64,000 nt of DNA from Streptomyces sp. NBC_01408 (lineage in GTDB: Bacteria; Actinomycetota; Actinomycetes; Streptomycetales; Streptomycetaceae). The position numbers were made by a program, and so were the translations under genes. Numbering within the stretch: the first letter of the stretch is position 1; the number at the start of each line of letters is the position of its first letter. Below the pieces are notes generated by a model. That model was not told the DNA's origin. It did not search any database and saw nothing but the letters and a program-made list of their open reading frames with translations. This document shows positions 49,298-57,960 of the stretch, in pieces. The DNA is taken from the NCBI RefSeq assembly GCF_026340255.1, contig NZ_JAPEPJ010000001.1:4085001-4149000 (forward strand), written 5' to 3'.

Positions 49298-51435
49298 GCG
49301 AGGCCGGGTCCGAGCAGGTCCTGCGCGTCGACGCGTACCCGACCCACGAGGTGGGCGGGTACCGCGTCCGCGCCGGCAAGCCCTTCCCCTTCGGGGCCAA
49401 CGTGGTCCCCGGCGGGGTCAGTTTCTCCGTCTTCTCCGACCAGGCCACCTCCATGACCTTGGTCATCTACAAGCGCGGAGAGCCCGAGCCGACGGCCGAG
49501 CTGGAATTCCCCGAGGAGTTCCGCACCGGCAGCGTCTTCGCCATGACGGTCTTCGGCCTCGACCACGAGAACATGGAGTACGGGTACCGGGCCGACGGCC
49601 CCTACGACCCGGTCTCCGGCCACCGCTTCGACGCCCGGCAGGTCCTCTCCGACCCCTACGCCCGGCTGATCTCCGGCCGCGACGTGTGGGGCGTGGAGCC
49701 GGACCGCAGCCGCGGCTACCAGTACCGCTCCCGCGTCTGCCTCCAGGACTTCGACTGGGGCGACGACACGCCGCTGGGGATCCCGGCCGAGGACCTCGTC
49801 GTGTACGAGGCCCACGTGCGCGGCTTCACCCGGCACCCCTCCTCGCAGGTCACCGCCCCCGGCACCTTCGCGGGGCTGCGGGAGAAGATCCCGTACCTGA
49901 AGGAACTCGGGGTGAACTGCATCGAGCTGCTCCCCGTGTTCGAGTTCGACGAGAGCGACAACCCGCGCTCCAACCCGGACACCGGAGAGCAGCTCTACGA
50001 CTACTGGGGCTACAACACCGTCTCGTTCTTCGCGCCGAAGGCCGGGTACGCGGCCACCGGGCGGTACGGGATGCAGGGCGACGAGTTCCGCACCCTGATC
50101 AAGGACCTGCACGCGGCCGGCATCGAGGTCATCCTCGACGTCGTCTTCAACCACACCGCCGAGGGCAACGAGCAGGGCCCGACGATCTCCTTCAAGGGGC
50201 TCGACAACGCCACGTACTACATGCTCACGCCCGAGGGGTACTACTTCAACTTCAGCGGCACCGGCAACACCGTCAACTGCAACCACCCCGTCGTGCGCAA
50301 CTACGTGCTCGACTGCCTGCGCCACTGGGTCGCCGACTACCACATCGACGGCTTCCGTTTCGACCTCGCGGCCATCCTCGGCCGCTCCCTGGACGGCACC
50401 CCGCTGCCCAACCCGCCGCTGCTGGAACTGCTCGCCTACGACCCCGTCCTGCGGCACACCAAGCTCATCGCCGAGGCCTGGGACGCCGGCGGCCTCTACG
50501 AGGTCGGCAACTTCCCGGCGTACGGCCGCTGGGCGGAGTGGAACGGGAAGTACCGCGACACCGTGCGTGCCTTCCTCAAGGGCGACCCCGGGCTCACCGG
50601 CGAAATGGCCACCCGCATCGCCGGCTCGCCAGACCTGTACTCCAGCCGCGGCACCTCCGCCTCCGTCAACTTCCTCACCGCGCACGACGGCTTCACGCTG
50701 GCCGACCTGGTCTCGTACAACGACAAGCACAACGAGGCCAACGGCGAGGGCAACAACGACGGCGGCAACGACAACGCCAGCTGGAACTGCGGGGCCGAGG
50801 GACCGACCGAGGACCCCGAGGTCAACGCGCTGCGGCTGCGGCAGATGAAGAACGCCCTCGCCATCCTCTTCACCAGCCAGGGCATCCCGATGCTGCTCTC
50901 CGGGGACGAGGTCGCGCGCACCCAGCAGGGCAACAACAACACGTACTGCCAGGACAACGAACTGTCCTGGTTCGACTGGGACCAGGTCGACGACAACGCG
51001 GAACTGCTCCGGTTCACGCGGGAGATGATCGCCTTCCGCAAGCACCACCGCGAGCTGCGCTCCACCTCCCACCCCACCGGCCAGGTCCGCGAGGACCTCG
51101 GCCTGCCGGACATCAGCTGGCACGGGGAGCGGGCCTGGCAGCCCGACTGGTCGGCCGAGAGCCGGCTGCTGGCGGTGGCCCGCTGCGGCACCGGGGACGA
51201 CGACGTGGTGTACGTGGCCATGAACTCGCACTGGGAGTCGCACGACCTGGAACTGCCGCCGCTGCCCGGCGGCCGCAGCTGGCACCTGTTCGCCGACACG
51301 GGGGCCGAGGCGCCGCACGACATCCGCACCCCGGGCACCGAGCAGGAACTCGACAACGCCGGGAAGTACCTGATCGGCCCGCGGTCGGTCGTGATCCTGG
51401 TGGGCCGCACGAACACCGACCCCGACATGCCCTGA
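49294..51435 (+). CDS. glgX: Glycogen debranching enzyme GlgX
   Basis: A 713-residue GH13 enzyme with an N-terminal CBM48-like domain (GANVVPGGVSFSVFSDQAT) and a catalytic barrel: YEAHVRGFT, VFNHTAEG, the nucleophile Asp in DGFRFDLA, the acid/base Glu in IAEAWDAGG, and the stabilising Asp in FLTAHDGFTL. It hydrolyses alpha-1,6 branches of phosphorylase-limited glycogen or maltodextrin. No phosphorylase, branching enzyme or trehalose genes are nearby; instead it is sandwiched between two STAS genes. Confidence 0.95.
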   Translation: MSEAGSEQVLRVDAYPTHEVGGYRVRAGKPFPFGANVVPGGVSFSVFSDQATSMTLVIYKRGEPEPTAELEFPEEFRTGSVFAMTVFGLDHENMEYGYRADGPYDPVSGHRFDARQVLSDPYARLISGRDVWGVEPDRSRGYQYRSRVCLQDFDWGDDTPLGIPAEDLVVYEAHVRGFTRHPSSQVTAPGTFAGLREKIPYLKELGVNCIELLPVFEFDESDNPRSNPDTGEQLYDYWGYNTVSFFAPKAGYAATGRYGMQGDEFRTLIKDLHAAGIEVILDVVFNHTAEGNEQGPTISFKGLDNATYYMLTPEGYYFNFSGTGNTVNCNHPVVRNYVLDCLRHWVADYHIDGFRFDLAAILGRSLDGTPLPNPPLLELLAYDPVLRHTKLIAEAWDAGGLYEVGNFPAYGRWAEWNGKYRDTVRAFLKGDPGLTGEMATRIAGSPDLYSSRGTSASVNFLTAHDGFTLADLVSYNDKHNEANGEGNNDGGNDNASWNCGAEGPTEDPEVNALRLRQMKNALAILFTSQGIPMLLSGDEVARTQQGNNNTYCQDNELSWFDWDQVDDNAELLRFTREMIAFRKHHRELRSTSHPTGQVREDLGLPDISWHGERAWQPDWSAESRLLAVARCGTGDDDVVYVAMNSHWESHDLELPPLPGGRSWHLFADTGAEAPHDIRTPGTEQELDNAGKYLIGPRSVVILVGRTNTDPDMP

Positions 51436-51461
51436 CACGCCCTGACCGAAGGAGACCTGAC

Positions 51462-51773
51462 ATGCCGCTTTCCGTGTCCCTGAGCATCGAGGGCGATACC
51501 ACCGTGATCGAACTGACGGGCGAGCTGGACGCCAAGACCGCCCCGGAGTTCCACCAGACCATCGAGAAGGCCGCCGGGCACGGCACCAACACCGTCGAGA
51601 TCAGGATGGCCGGCGTCGGCTACATGGCCAGCGCCGGACTGCGCTCCCTGGTCTTCGCCCAGCAGAAGGTGGCGAACCACGTCACCATCAAGGTCGTCGG
51701 TGCGATCGAGCCCGTCTCCCGGACCATCCGGACCGCGGGGCTCGACCGCAGCATCGTCCTCTCCGATGAGTGA
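51462..51773 (+). CDS. STAS-domain anti-sigma factor antagonist 2
   Basis: A 103-residue RsbV-like protein. It starts PLSVSLSIEGDTTVIELTGELDAKTAPEF, with the phospho-serine loop VGYMASAGLRSLVF. ATG has GAAGGAGA upstream. Its stop overlaps the GTG of the RsbW-like gene. It is distinct in sequence from STAS 1. Confidence 0.9.
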   Translation: MPLSVSLSIEGDTTVIELTGELDAKTAPEFHQTIEKAAGHGTNTVEIRMAGVGYMASAGLRSLVFAQQKVANHVTIKVVGAIEPVSRTIRTAGLDRSIVLSDE

Positions 51774-52234
51774 CCACCGTGAGTGACATGGTCGAACTGG
51801 CGAGGACGTCCGCCGTACTGGAGGTGCCCGCGACCATCGGGGCACTGGGCGACATCGCCTCGTTCGTCCTGCGGCTGGCCGGCCGGGCGGGCCTGGACAA
51901 GGGCGCCGCGTACCGGATCCGGCTGGCCGTGGACGAACTCGCCACGAACATCGTGATGCACGGGTACCGGGGCGGCGACGGGCGGATCACCGTCCGCGGC
52001 CGCTCCGGTCCCGGCGGGGTGCAGATCGTCATCGAGGACTCGGCGCCCCCCTTCGACCCCGTCGCAGGCTGCCTGCCCCCCGTCCCCGGGGTCGCCCCGG
52101 AGGACCGGCGGATCGGTGGCCTCGGCATCCACCTGGCGCTGACCAGCGTGGACGAGTTCAGCTACGCACACAGGGACGGCAGCAACATCAGCACGCTGAC
52201 TGTGAAGGTCCAGGATTCGAGTAGCCATGCGTAG
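51770..52234 (+). CDS. RsbW-like ATP-binding protein (anti-sigma/serine kinase type)
   Basis: A 154-residue HATPase_c domain. The N-box is in VDELATNIVMHGY, the ATP-lid Asp in EDSAPPFDP, and the G-box in GGLGIHLALTSVDEF. RsbW-type proteins phosphorylate the STAS serine and bind a sigma factor. No sigma factor gene is in the window, so the partner must be elsewhere, or the switch may act on another target. GTG 51770 (overlap) or GTG 51779. Confidence 0.9.
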   Translation: MTTVSDMVELARTSAVLEVPATIGALGDIASFVLRLAGRAGLDKGAAYRIRLAVDELATNIVMHGYRGGDGRITVRGRSGPGGVQIVIEDSAPPFDPVAGCLPPVPGVAPEDRRIGGLGIHLALTSVDEFSYAHRDGSNISTLTVKVQDSSSHA

Positions 52235-52429
52235 CGGCATCGTGACAACATGTGCACGCACGCCCGGCGCCCAGGCGACGTCGGGCACCCTCCTTGGCGT
52301 ACAGCCGTACCGGCTTGCGCCGACCAGCGTCCGGAGGGACGTGCTCACACGGGCCGCAGGATGGCACCAGGGCACGAAGACGATCGGCGGGATCGCTGCG
52401 CCGGTCAGAGACGCTGAGGGGACGGACCC

Positions 52430-53689
52430 ATGGCCTCCACGACCGTGATCATCCTCGACGAGTACCCGCCTCCGCCACCCGAACTGCTCACCGCACTACG
52501 GGAGATGGATGCGGGACTCGTCCCCCGTACCTTGTCCGAACTGCTGTCGGGCCCACTGGAGGACCTGGCCGGCGCGGACGTACTGCTCGCTCCCGCAGAG
52601 GCGGACGGGGAGGCGATACGCACGGCCGTACGCCGGCTGCGCCGCTGGGCCGGGGCCCCCATCGTCGTCGTCTGGGCCGTGACCGCGTTCGCCGCACTGG
52701 AGGAACACGTCCGGATCGGGCACGACTACCTGGTGCCGCCCTTCCTGCCCGCCCTCGTCGGGGCCCGGCTGCACAGCTGCTCGGAGCGCGCCGGACTCGG
52801 CCGCACCCTGCGCGAAGCCGACGCCCGCGCCGAACTCATGGGCTACGAGAAGGAACTGGAGATCGGCCGGGAGATCCAGGCGGGGTTCCTGCCCGAATCG
52901 CTGCCGGTCCCCGCGGGCTGGGAGATCGACGTCCGCTTCCGGCCCGCCCGGCAGGTCGCCGGGGACTTCTACGACGTCTTCGAGATCTCCCGCGGCCGGC
53001 GGCTCGCCTTCATCGTCGCCGACGTCTGCGACAAGGGGGTCGGCGCCGCGCTCTTCATGGCGCTCATCCGCTCCCTGCTGCGCCACACCGCGGAGAACAG
53101 CGGCCTCCAGCACCTGGTGGCCGCCGGGCGCACCGGCGGCAGCCGGCGGATCCCGGTGGTCGGCGCCACCCCGCTGCTCAACGCGGTCACGGCCACCAAC
53201 GGCTACCTCACGCGCAACCACCTGCGGCAGGGGTACTTCGCCACCCTGTTCTTCGGGGTGCTCGACCCCGTCACCGGCAGCCTCGTCTACATCAACGGCG
53301 GCCACAACCCGCCCCTGCTGCTGCCCGGCGACGGCAGCCCGCCGCTCGCGCTGGACATCACCGGACCGGCCGTCGGGGTCCTCCCCGACTGCGTCTACAC
53401 CCTCGGCTACGCCCAGCTGGACCCCGGCGACACCCTCTTCGTCTTCACCGACGGAGTGCCCGAGGCCCGCTGCCCGAGAGGCAGCTTCTTCGGCGACGAA
53501 CGGATGCTGGAGCTGCTCACCGCGCCCCTGGTGAGCGGCAAGGACGTGGTGGACCGGATGGACGTGGCGGTGCTCGAGCACACCGGGACGGCCGAACAGC
53601 ACGACGACGTCACCATGCTGGCCCTCCACCGGCCTCGTGCGGCGCGGGGGCCGCACGCGGACGGTGCCGGTCACAAGGTGGTGGCCTAA
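52430..53689 (+). CDS. RsbU/SpoIIE-type PP2C phosphatase with a degenerate receiver-like N terminus
   Basis: A 419-residue protein. Residues 1-125 have the size and strand pattern of a receiver but lack a clear phospho-acceptor Asp (VLLAPAEADG at that place), so it is probably a pseudo-receiver. A coiled linker (LREADARAELMGYEKELEIGREIQAGFLP) leads to the phosphatase: metal ligands in AGDFYDV, VADVCDKGVGAALFMAL, VFTDGVPEAR and HDDVTMLAL. It should dephosphorylate the STAS proteins. A 195-base gap precedes it and may hold a promoter. ATG 52430. Confidence 0.9.
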   Translation: MASTTVIILDEYPPPPPELLTALREMDAGLVPRTLSELLSGPLEDLAGADVLLAPAEADGEAIRTAVRRLRRWAGAPIVVVWAVTAFAALEEHVRIGHDYLVPPFLPALVGARLHSCSERAGLGRTLREADARAELMGYEKELEIGREIQAGFLPESLPVPAGWEIDVRFRPARQVAGDFYDVFEISRGRRLAFIVADVCDKGVGAALFMALIRSLLRHTAENSGLQHLVAAGRTGGSRRIPVVGATPLLNAVTATNGYLTRNHLRQGYFATLFFGVLDPVTGSLVYINGGHNPPLLLPGDGSPPLALDITGPAVGVLPDCVYTLGYAQLDPGDTLFVFTDGVPEARCPRGSFFGDERMLELLTAPLVSGKDVVDRMDVAVLEHTGTAEQHDDVTMLALHRPRAARGPHADGAGHKVVA

Positions 53690-54432
53690 TGACCCGCACC
53701 ATCGTGGTGCACTCGCACCGCGGTGGCACCGGGAAGTCCTCCGTACTGGCGAACCTCGCGCTGCTGATCGCGGCAGGGGGACGCCGTGTGGGGGTGGTGG
53801 ACACCGACATCCAGTCACCCACCCTGGACCTGCTGTTCCGGCTCGGGCCCGGCGCCTCCCTGGCCGACTACCTGCTCGGACGCTGCGAGATCGAGGCCGC
53901 GGCCCAGCAGGTGGCCGTGCCCGGGCTGTACGTCGTCCCGGCCCGGACCGGCACCGCCGCCCTGCGCGAGATCATGACCAGCGGCTACGACGTGGGGCTG
54001 CTGCCGGAGGGCTTCGACCGGCTGGCCGAGCACTACGCGCTCGACGTGCTGCTCCTCGACACCCACGCCGGGCTCAACAACGAGTCGGTGACGGCCATGG
54101 CCAGCGCCGACGTACTGATGATCATGGCGCGGGCCGACCGGATCGACCTCTCGGGGGTCGAGGAGACCATCGCCCTGGCCGGGCGCCTGCCCTGCCGGCG
54201 GACCCTGGTGCTGAGCATGGCCCCCGAAGGACTCGACCGGGACGAGGCCCGGCGGCGGACCGAGGAGGTGTACGGCGCACCCCTGGCCGGAATCCTTCCC
54301 TACTCGCCGGAAATGGCCGCTCTCTACGGAGAGCGCATATTCGCAGAAGCCCATCCCGACCACCCCATGGTCGGTGAATTCCGCACCATCATCTCGGCGT
54401 TGGACGCACGTGACGAAGTATCACGGGCATGA
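53689..54432 (+). CDS. ParA/MinD-like ATPase with altered Walker A
   Basis: A 247-residue protein. The Walker A loop is VVHSHRGGTGKSSVLANLALL: ParA/MinD proteins need KGGxGK[ST], whereas the signature Lys is Arg here. VGVVDTDIQSPTLDLLF and VLLLDTHAGLNNESV (Walker B) are otherwise normal. Such ATPases localise other proteins or cargos by dimerisation. Its ATG overlaps the phosphatase stop (TAATG), which binds it to the partner-switch module. A weaker ribosome-binding site suggests coupled translation. Confidence 0.88.
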   Translation: MTRTIVVHSHRGGTGKSSVLANLALLIAAGGRRVGVVDTDIQSPTLDLLFRLGPGASLADYLLGRCEIEAAAQQVAVPGLYVVPARTGTAALREIMTSGYDVGLLPEGFDRLAEHYALDVLLLDTHAGLNNESVTAMASADVLMIMARADRIDLSGVEETIALAGRLPCRRTLVLSMAPEGLDRDEARRRTEEVYGAPLAGILPYSPEMAALYGERIFAEAHPDHPMVGEFRTIISALDARDEVSRA

Positions 54433-54501
54433 CGCCCTCCCCTTACGTCCCCTGCTAGGGGCGTGTTGAATCGGCAGCGAATCCAGAACAAGGAGAGAAT
54501 C

Positions 54502-55242
54502 ATGAAGATTCTCGTCGTCATCACGGCCAAGGCCACACTCCATCTGCTGGACGGAGAACAGCACCCCTCGGGATTCTGGGCCGAGGAATTCGTCGTGCCC
54601 TATACGCTGTTCAAGGCCGCCGGCCACACCGTGGACGTCGCGACGATCGGCGGGCAGGCGCCCACCGTCGACCAGACGAGCATCGACCCCCAGTTCCTCC
54701 GGTGGGTCCGTCCCGAGGGCTCCCCGGACGAGGACGCGGCCAACGCCGCCGAATACGTCCGCGTCATCGGTGAAACGTCCCAGCTGAAGAACCCGATCGC
54801 CCTGGAATCCCTGACCGAGAAGGACATCGCCGACTACGACGGTGTCTACGTCAGCGGCGGCCACGGAGCCATCGGCGACCTCCCCAAGTCCGACGAACTC
54901 GCCCAGATCCTGCGCTGGACCATCGCCCAGGACAAGCCGCTCGCCACCGTCTGCCACGGCCACACCTCGCTGCTCGCGCTGCGCGACGGCGAAGGCCACT
55001 GGCCCTTCGAGGGCTACCGGATGACGGCCTTCTCGCACAGCGAGGAGCTGGTCACCAACATGGCCGGCCGGCTCCCGCTGATCCTGGAGGTCGAGCTCAC
55101 CCGGCTCGGCGCGCGGTACGAGAAGGCCGAGGCCATCTGGGACTCGCACGTGGTCGTGGACCGCAACCTGACCACCGGCCAGAACCCGTACTCCTCCAAG
55201 GCCCTCGCCGAGACGTTCTTACGTCAGCTCGCGAAGGGCTAG
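54502..55242 (+). CDS. DJ-1/PfpI family protein, third copy, with a TTA codon
   Basis: A 246-residue protein of the type 1 glutamine-amidotransferase-like/Hsp31 group. MKILVVITAKATLHLLDG begins the fold, YVSGGHGAIGDL is the first loop, and the nucleophile is Cys151 in VCHGHTSLL. AAGGAGAGA precedes the ATG. Codon 240 is TTA (55219-55221), the rare Leu codon read only by the bldA tRNA in Streptomyces, which may delay full-length synthesis until late growth. A 69-base gap from the ParA gene. Confidence 0.86.
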   Translation: MKILVVITAKATLHLLDGEQHPSGFWAEEFVVPYTLFKAAGHTVDVATIGGQAPTVDQTSIDPQFLRWVRPEGSPDEDAANAAEYVRVIGETSQLKNPIALESLTEKDIADYDGVYVSGGHGAIGDLPKSDELAQILRWTIAQDKPLATVCHGHTSLLALRDGEGHWPFEGYRMTAFSHSEELVTNMAGRLPLILEVELTRLGARYEKAEAIWDSHVVVDRNLTTGQNPYSSKALAETFLRQLAKG

Positions 55243-55280
55243 CTCCTCCGCCCCGCACTCGACACCGGAAGGCAGCAGCC

Positions 55281-56765
55281 ATGACCAGGCGCGCGCTCAG
55301 CGACCAGCCCTTGGCCAATCCCGGAAAACTGTTCATCGGCGGCAAATGGGTCCCGGCCCAGGACGGCCGTACCGAGCCGGACATCAGCCCCGTGGACGGC
55401 AAGGAGATCGTGCCGGTGGCCCAGGCCACCGCCGCCGACGCCGACGCGGCGGTGGCCGCGGCACGCAAGGCGTACGAAGAAGGTCCGTGGAGCAGACTGT
55501 CGGCCCAGGAGCGCGCGTTGCGGCTGAACCGGGTCGGTGAGCTCATCGAGCGCGACCTGGAAGAGATCGCCATGCTCGAGACGGTGGACATGGGCAAGCC
55601 GTTCGCCTTCTCCAGCACGGTCGACGCACCCATGGCCGCGCAGCTCATGCACTACTACGCCGGTGCCGTGACCCGCGTCGACGGCTCCTCGCGGGCCCCG
55701 GCCGGCGGACAGCTCGCCTACACCCTGCGCGAACCGCTGGGCGTGGTCTGCGCCATCACCCCGTTCAACTTCCCGCTGCTGCTGTCGATGACGAAGATCG
55801 CACCGGCGCTGGCGGCGGGGAACACGGTGGTCCACAAGCCCTCCCCGGCCACCCCGCTCACCGCCCTGAAGATCGCCGAGCTCTTCCAGGAGGCGGAGAT
55901 CCCGGACGGGGTGCTGAACGTCATCACCGGTCCCGGCGTGGAACTGGGGGAGACCCTCACCGACCACCCGGACATCGACAAGATCGCCTTCACCGGCTCC
56001 ACCTCCGTGGGCCAGTCCATCATCCGCAAGGCGGCCGGCACCCTGAAGAAGGTGACGATGGAGCTCGGCGGCAAGTCCGCCAACATCGTCTTCGCCGACG
56101 CCGACCTCAACGCCGCCGAGGAACTCGCCTTCTTCGGCATCTACTACAACAAGGGCGAGATCTGCACCGCCGGCTCCCGGCTGCTGCTGCACCGGCCCAT
56201 CCACGACGAGATGGTCGAACGGCTGGTGCGCCGGGCCGCCGCCCTCAAGCCCGGCGACCCGCGCGATCCCGCCACGCTGTTCGGGCCGCTGGCCCACCGC
56301 GGCCAGTTCGACAAGGTCAGCTCCTACATCGAGGTCGGTGAGAAGGAAGGCGCCACCCTGCGCACCGGCGGCACCGGCTGGACCCCCGAAGGCGCTTCCA
56401 GCCAGGGCCTCTACTTCCTGCCGACGATCTTCACCGGCGTCGACAACGGCATGCGGATCGCCCAGGAGGAGATCTTCGGCCCGGTGCTGTCGATCATCCC
56501 CTTCGACACCGAGGAGGACGCCGTACGCATCGCGAACGACAGCGCGTACGGCCTCGCCGCCGGCGTCCACACCAAGGACCTGCGGCGCGCCCACCGGGTC
56601 GCCTCGCAGATCAAGGCCGGCACGGTCTGGGTCAATTGCTACAACCAGTACGACCCGGCCGTGCCCTACGGCGGCTACAAGGCCTCCGGCTACGGCCGCG
56701 AGTGCGGCCCCGAGTCGCTGGAGAGCTACACCCAGACCAAGTCGGTCTGGATCGGCATGGACTGA
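55281..56765 (+). CDS. NAD(P)-dependent aldehyde dehydrogenase
   Basis: A 494-residue enzyme of the ALDH superfamily. The general base is Glu261 in TMELGGKSANIV and the nucleophile is Cys295 in KGEICTAGSRLLL; the dinucleotide loop is AFTGSTSVGQSI. It oxidises an aldehyde to the acid, plausibly the product of the ThDP decarboxylase or the GMC oxidase. ATG 55281 follows GGAAGGCAGCAGCC. 38 bases after the third PfpI gene. Confidence 0.92.
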   Translation: MTRRALSDQPLANPGKLFIGGKWVPAQDGRTEPDISPVDGKEIVPVAQATAADADAAVAAARKAYEEGPWSRLSAQERALRLNRVGELIERDLEEIAMLETVDMGKPFAFSSTVDAPMAAQLMHYYAGAVTRVDGSSRAPAGGQLAYTLREPLGVVCAITPFNFPLLLSMTKIAPALAAGNTVVHKPSPATPLTALKIAELFQEAEIPDGVLNVITGPGVELGETLTDHPDIDKIAFTGSTSVGQSIIRKAAGTLKKVTMELGGKSANIVFADADLNAAEELAFFGIYYNKGEICTAGSRLLLHRPIHDEMVERLVRRAAALKPGDPRDPATLFGPLAHRGQFDKVSSYIEVGEKEGATLRTGGTGWTPEGASSQGLYFLPTIFTGVDNGMRIAQEEIFGPVLSIIPFDTEEDAVRIANDSAYGLAAGVHTKDLRRAHRVASQIKAGTVWVNCYNQYDPAVPYGGYKASGYGRECGPESLESYTQTKSVWIGMD

Positions 56766-56818
56766 CAGCCGTACGGGCCGGTACCGGGCCGCACGGAACC
56801 GAACGTCGAGGAGAGTCA

Positions 56819-57445
56819 ATGCAGACAGGCATCATCGGCACCGGGCGGATCGGCACGGTCCTCGCCAGGATCCTCGTGGCGGCGGGACACCAGGTCGTGC
56901 TCGCCAACGCCCGCGGGCCGCAGACCCTCGGCCCGCTCGTGGCCGAACTGGGACCGGCGGCCTCGGCGGCGCACCCCGCCGAGGCCGCCGGCCAGGCCGA
57001 ACTCCTGGTGCTGATGGTGCCCTTCGACAGCGTCCGCGGACTGCTGCCGCAAGAGGCCGTACGGGACACCGTGCTCGTGGACGCCACCAACGCCTTCACC
57101 GGCCCCGGCGCACCACGGGACTTCGGCGAGCGCGCTTCCAGCGAACTCGTCGCCGACTGGTATCCCGGCGCCCGGCTGGTGAAATCCCTGAACACCATGC
57201 ATTTCGAAACCCTCGCCGTCGCCGGCACCGCGCCGGACCGGACGGGGTCGGAACGCCTGGCCCATTTCGTGGCAGGCGACGACGTGAAAGCGAAGGAAAT
57301 CGTCGCGGGAATCATCACGGATCTGGGATTCGCGCCCGTCGACACCGGCCCGCTGCACTCCGGAGGAATTCTCCAGCAGCCCGGCGGGCCCCTTTTCAAC
57401 CGGCCGCTCACGGAAGCGCAGGCGCTGGCATGGATATCTCACTGA
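56819..57445 (+). CDS. F420H2:NADP+ oxidoreductase-like / NADPH-binding reductase
   Basis: A 208-residue Rossmann protein: GIIGTGRIGTVLARILVAAG and the NADP-typical LANARGP follow. It is similar in plan to the N-terminal NADP domain of F420-dependent NADP reductases (Fno) and to ferric-reductase-like NADP-binding proteins. Actinobacteria have F420, so an electron link is possible. ATG 56819 with CGAGGAGAG upstream. Its end overlaps the next gene by 16 bases. Confidence 0.75.
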   Translation: MQTGIIGTGRIGTVLARILVAAGHQVVLANARGPQTLGPLVAELGPAASAAHPAEAAGQAELLVLMVPFDSVRGLLPQEAVRDTVLVDATNAFTGPGAPRDFGERASSELVADWYPGARLVKSLNTMHFETLAVAGTAPDRTGSERLAHFVAGDDVKAKEIVAGIITDLGFAPVDTGPLHSGGILQQPGGPLFNRPLTEAQALAWISH

Positions 57446-57960
57446 AGGTGAACGGAAGACCCGAGCAGTTCTCGGCGGAGCCGAACGAACTGCTTGTGGA
57501 ACGGCTCCGCGACGGCCTCGGGCTGACCGGCACCAAGGTCGGCTGCGACACCGGCCAGTGCGGCTCCTGCGTCGTCCAGCTCGACGGCCGGTCCGTCAAG
57601 AGCTGCCTGATCCTGACCGCCTCGGCGGCCGGCTCCGACGTGGCCACCATCGAGGGGGTCACCACCCCCGGCGGTGAACTGTCCGGCCTCCAGGAGGCAC
57701 TGCGCCAGGAGCACGGCACCCAGTGCGGCTTCTGCACCCCGGGCATGGTCATGGCCCTCGGCGAGCTCGTCGACTCCACCGCCGGCGGCGAGGCGCCCAC
57801 CGAGCCCGAGATCCGTGAGTGGCTCACCGGCAACCTGTGCCGCTGCACCGGCTACCACAGCGTCGTCCGCGGAGTGCAGCGCGCTTGCGCCGCCCGCGCC
57901 GAGGTCCCCGCCGGCTCCGCCTCGGGCATCGCAGCCGGACAGGAGGTGTCAGGGACATGA
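57430..57960 (+). CDS. Molybdenum hydroxylase small subunit, 2Fe-2S
   Basis: A 176-residue protein of the CoxS/XdhC-type two-cluster family. The plant-type 2Fe-2S motif is GCDTGQCGSCVV, and the second cluster uses CGFCTPGMV and NLCRCTGY. It transfers electrons between the Mo centre and FAD. ATG 57430; it overlaps both neighbours (16 and 4 bases), so the three subunits are coupled. Confidence 0.93.
   Translation: MDISLKVNGRPEQFSAEPNELLVERLRDGLGLTGTKVGCDTGQCGSCVVQLDGRSVKSCLILTASAAGSDVATIEGVTTPGGELSGLQEALRQEHGTQCGFCTPGMVMALGELVDSTAGGEAPTEPEIREWLTGNLCRCTGYHSVVRGVQRACAARAEVPAGSASGIAAGQEVSGT

Noticed and set aside
49180..51438. 752-codon minus-strand open frame opposite glgX
   Set aside because: Shadow of glgX; no ribosome-binding site or family motif.
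52227..52448. 73-codon open frame before the RsbU gene
   Set aside because: Overlaps the end of the RsbW-like gene and the phosphatase start, has no ribosome-binding site and no recognisable sequence.
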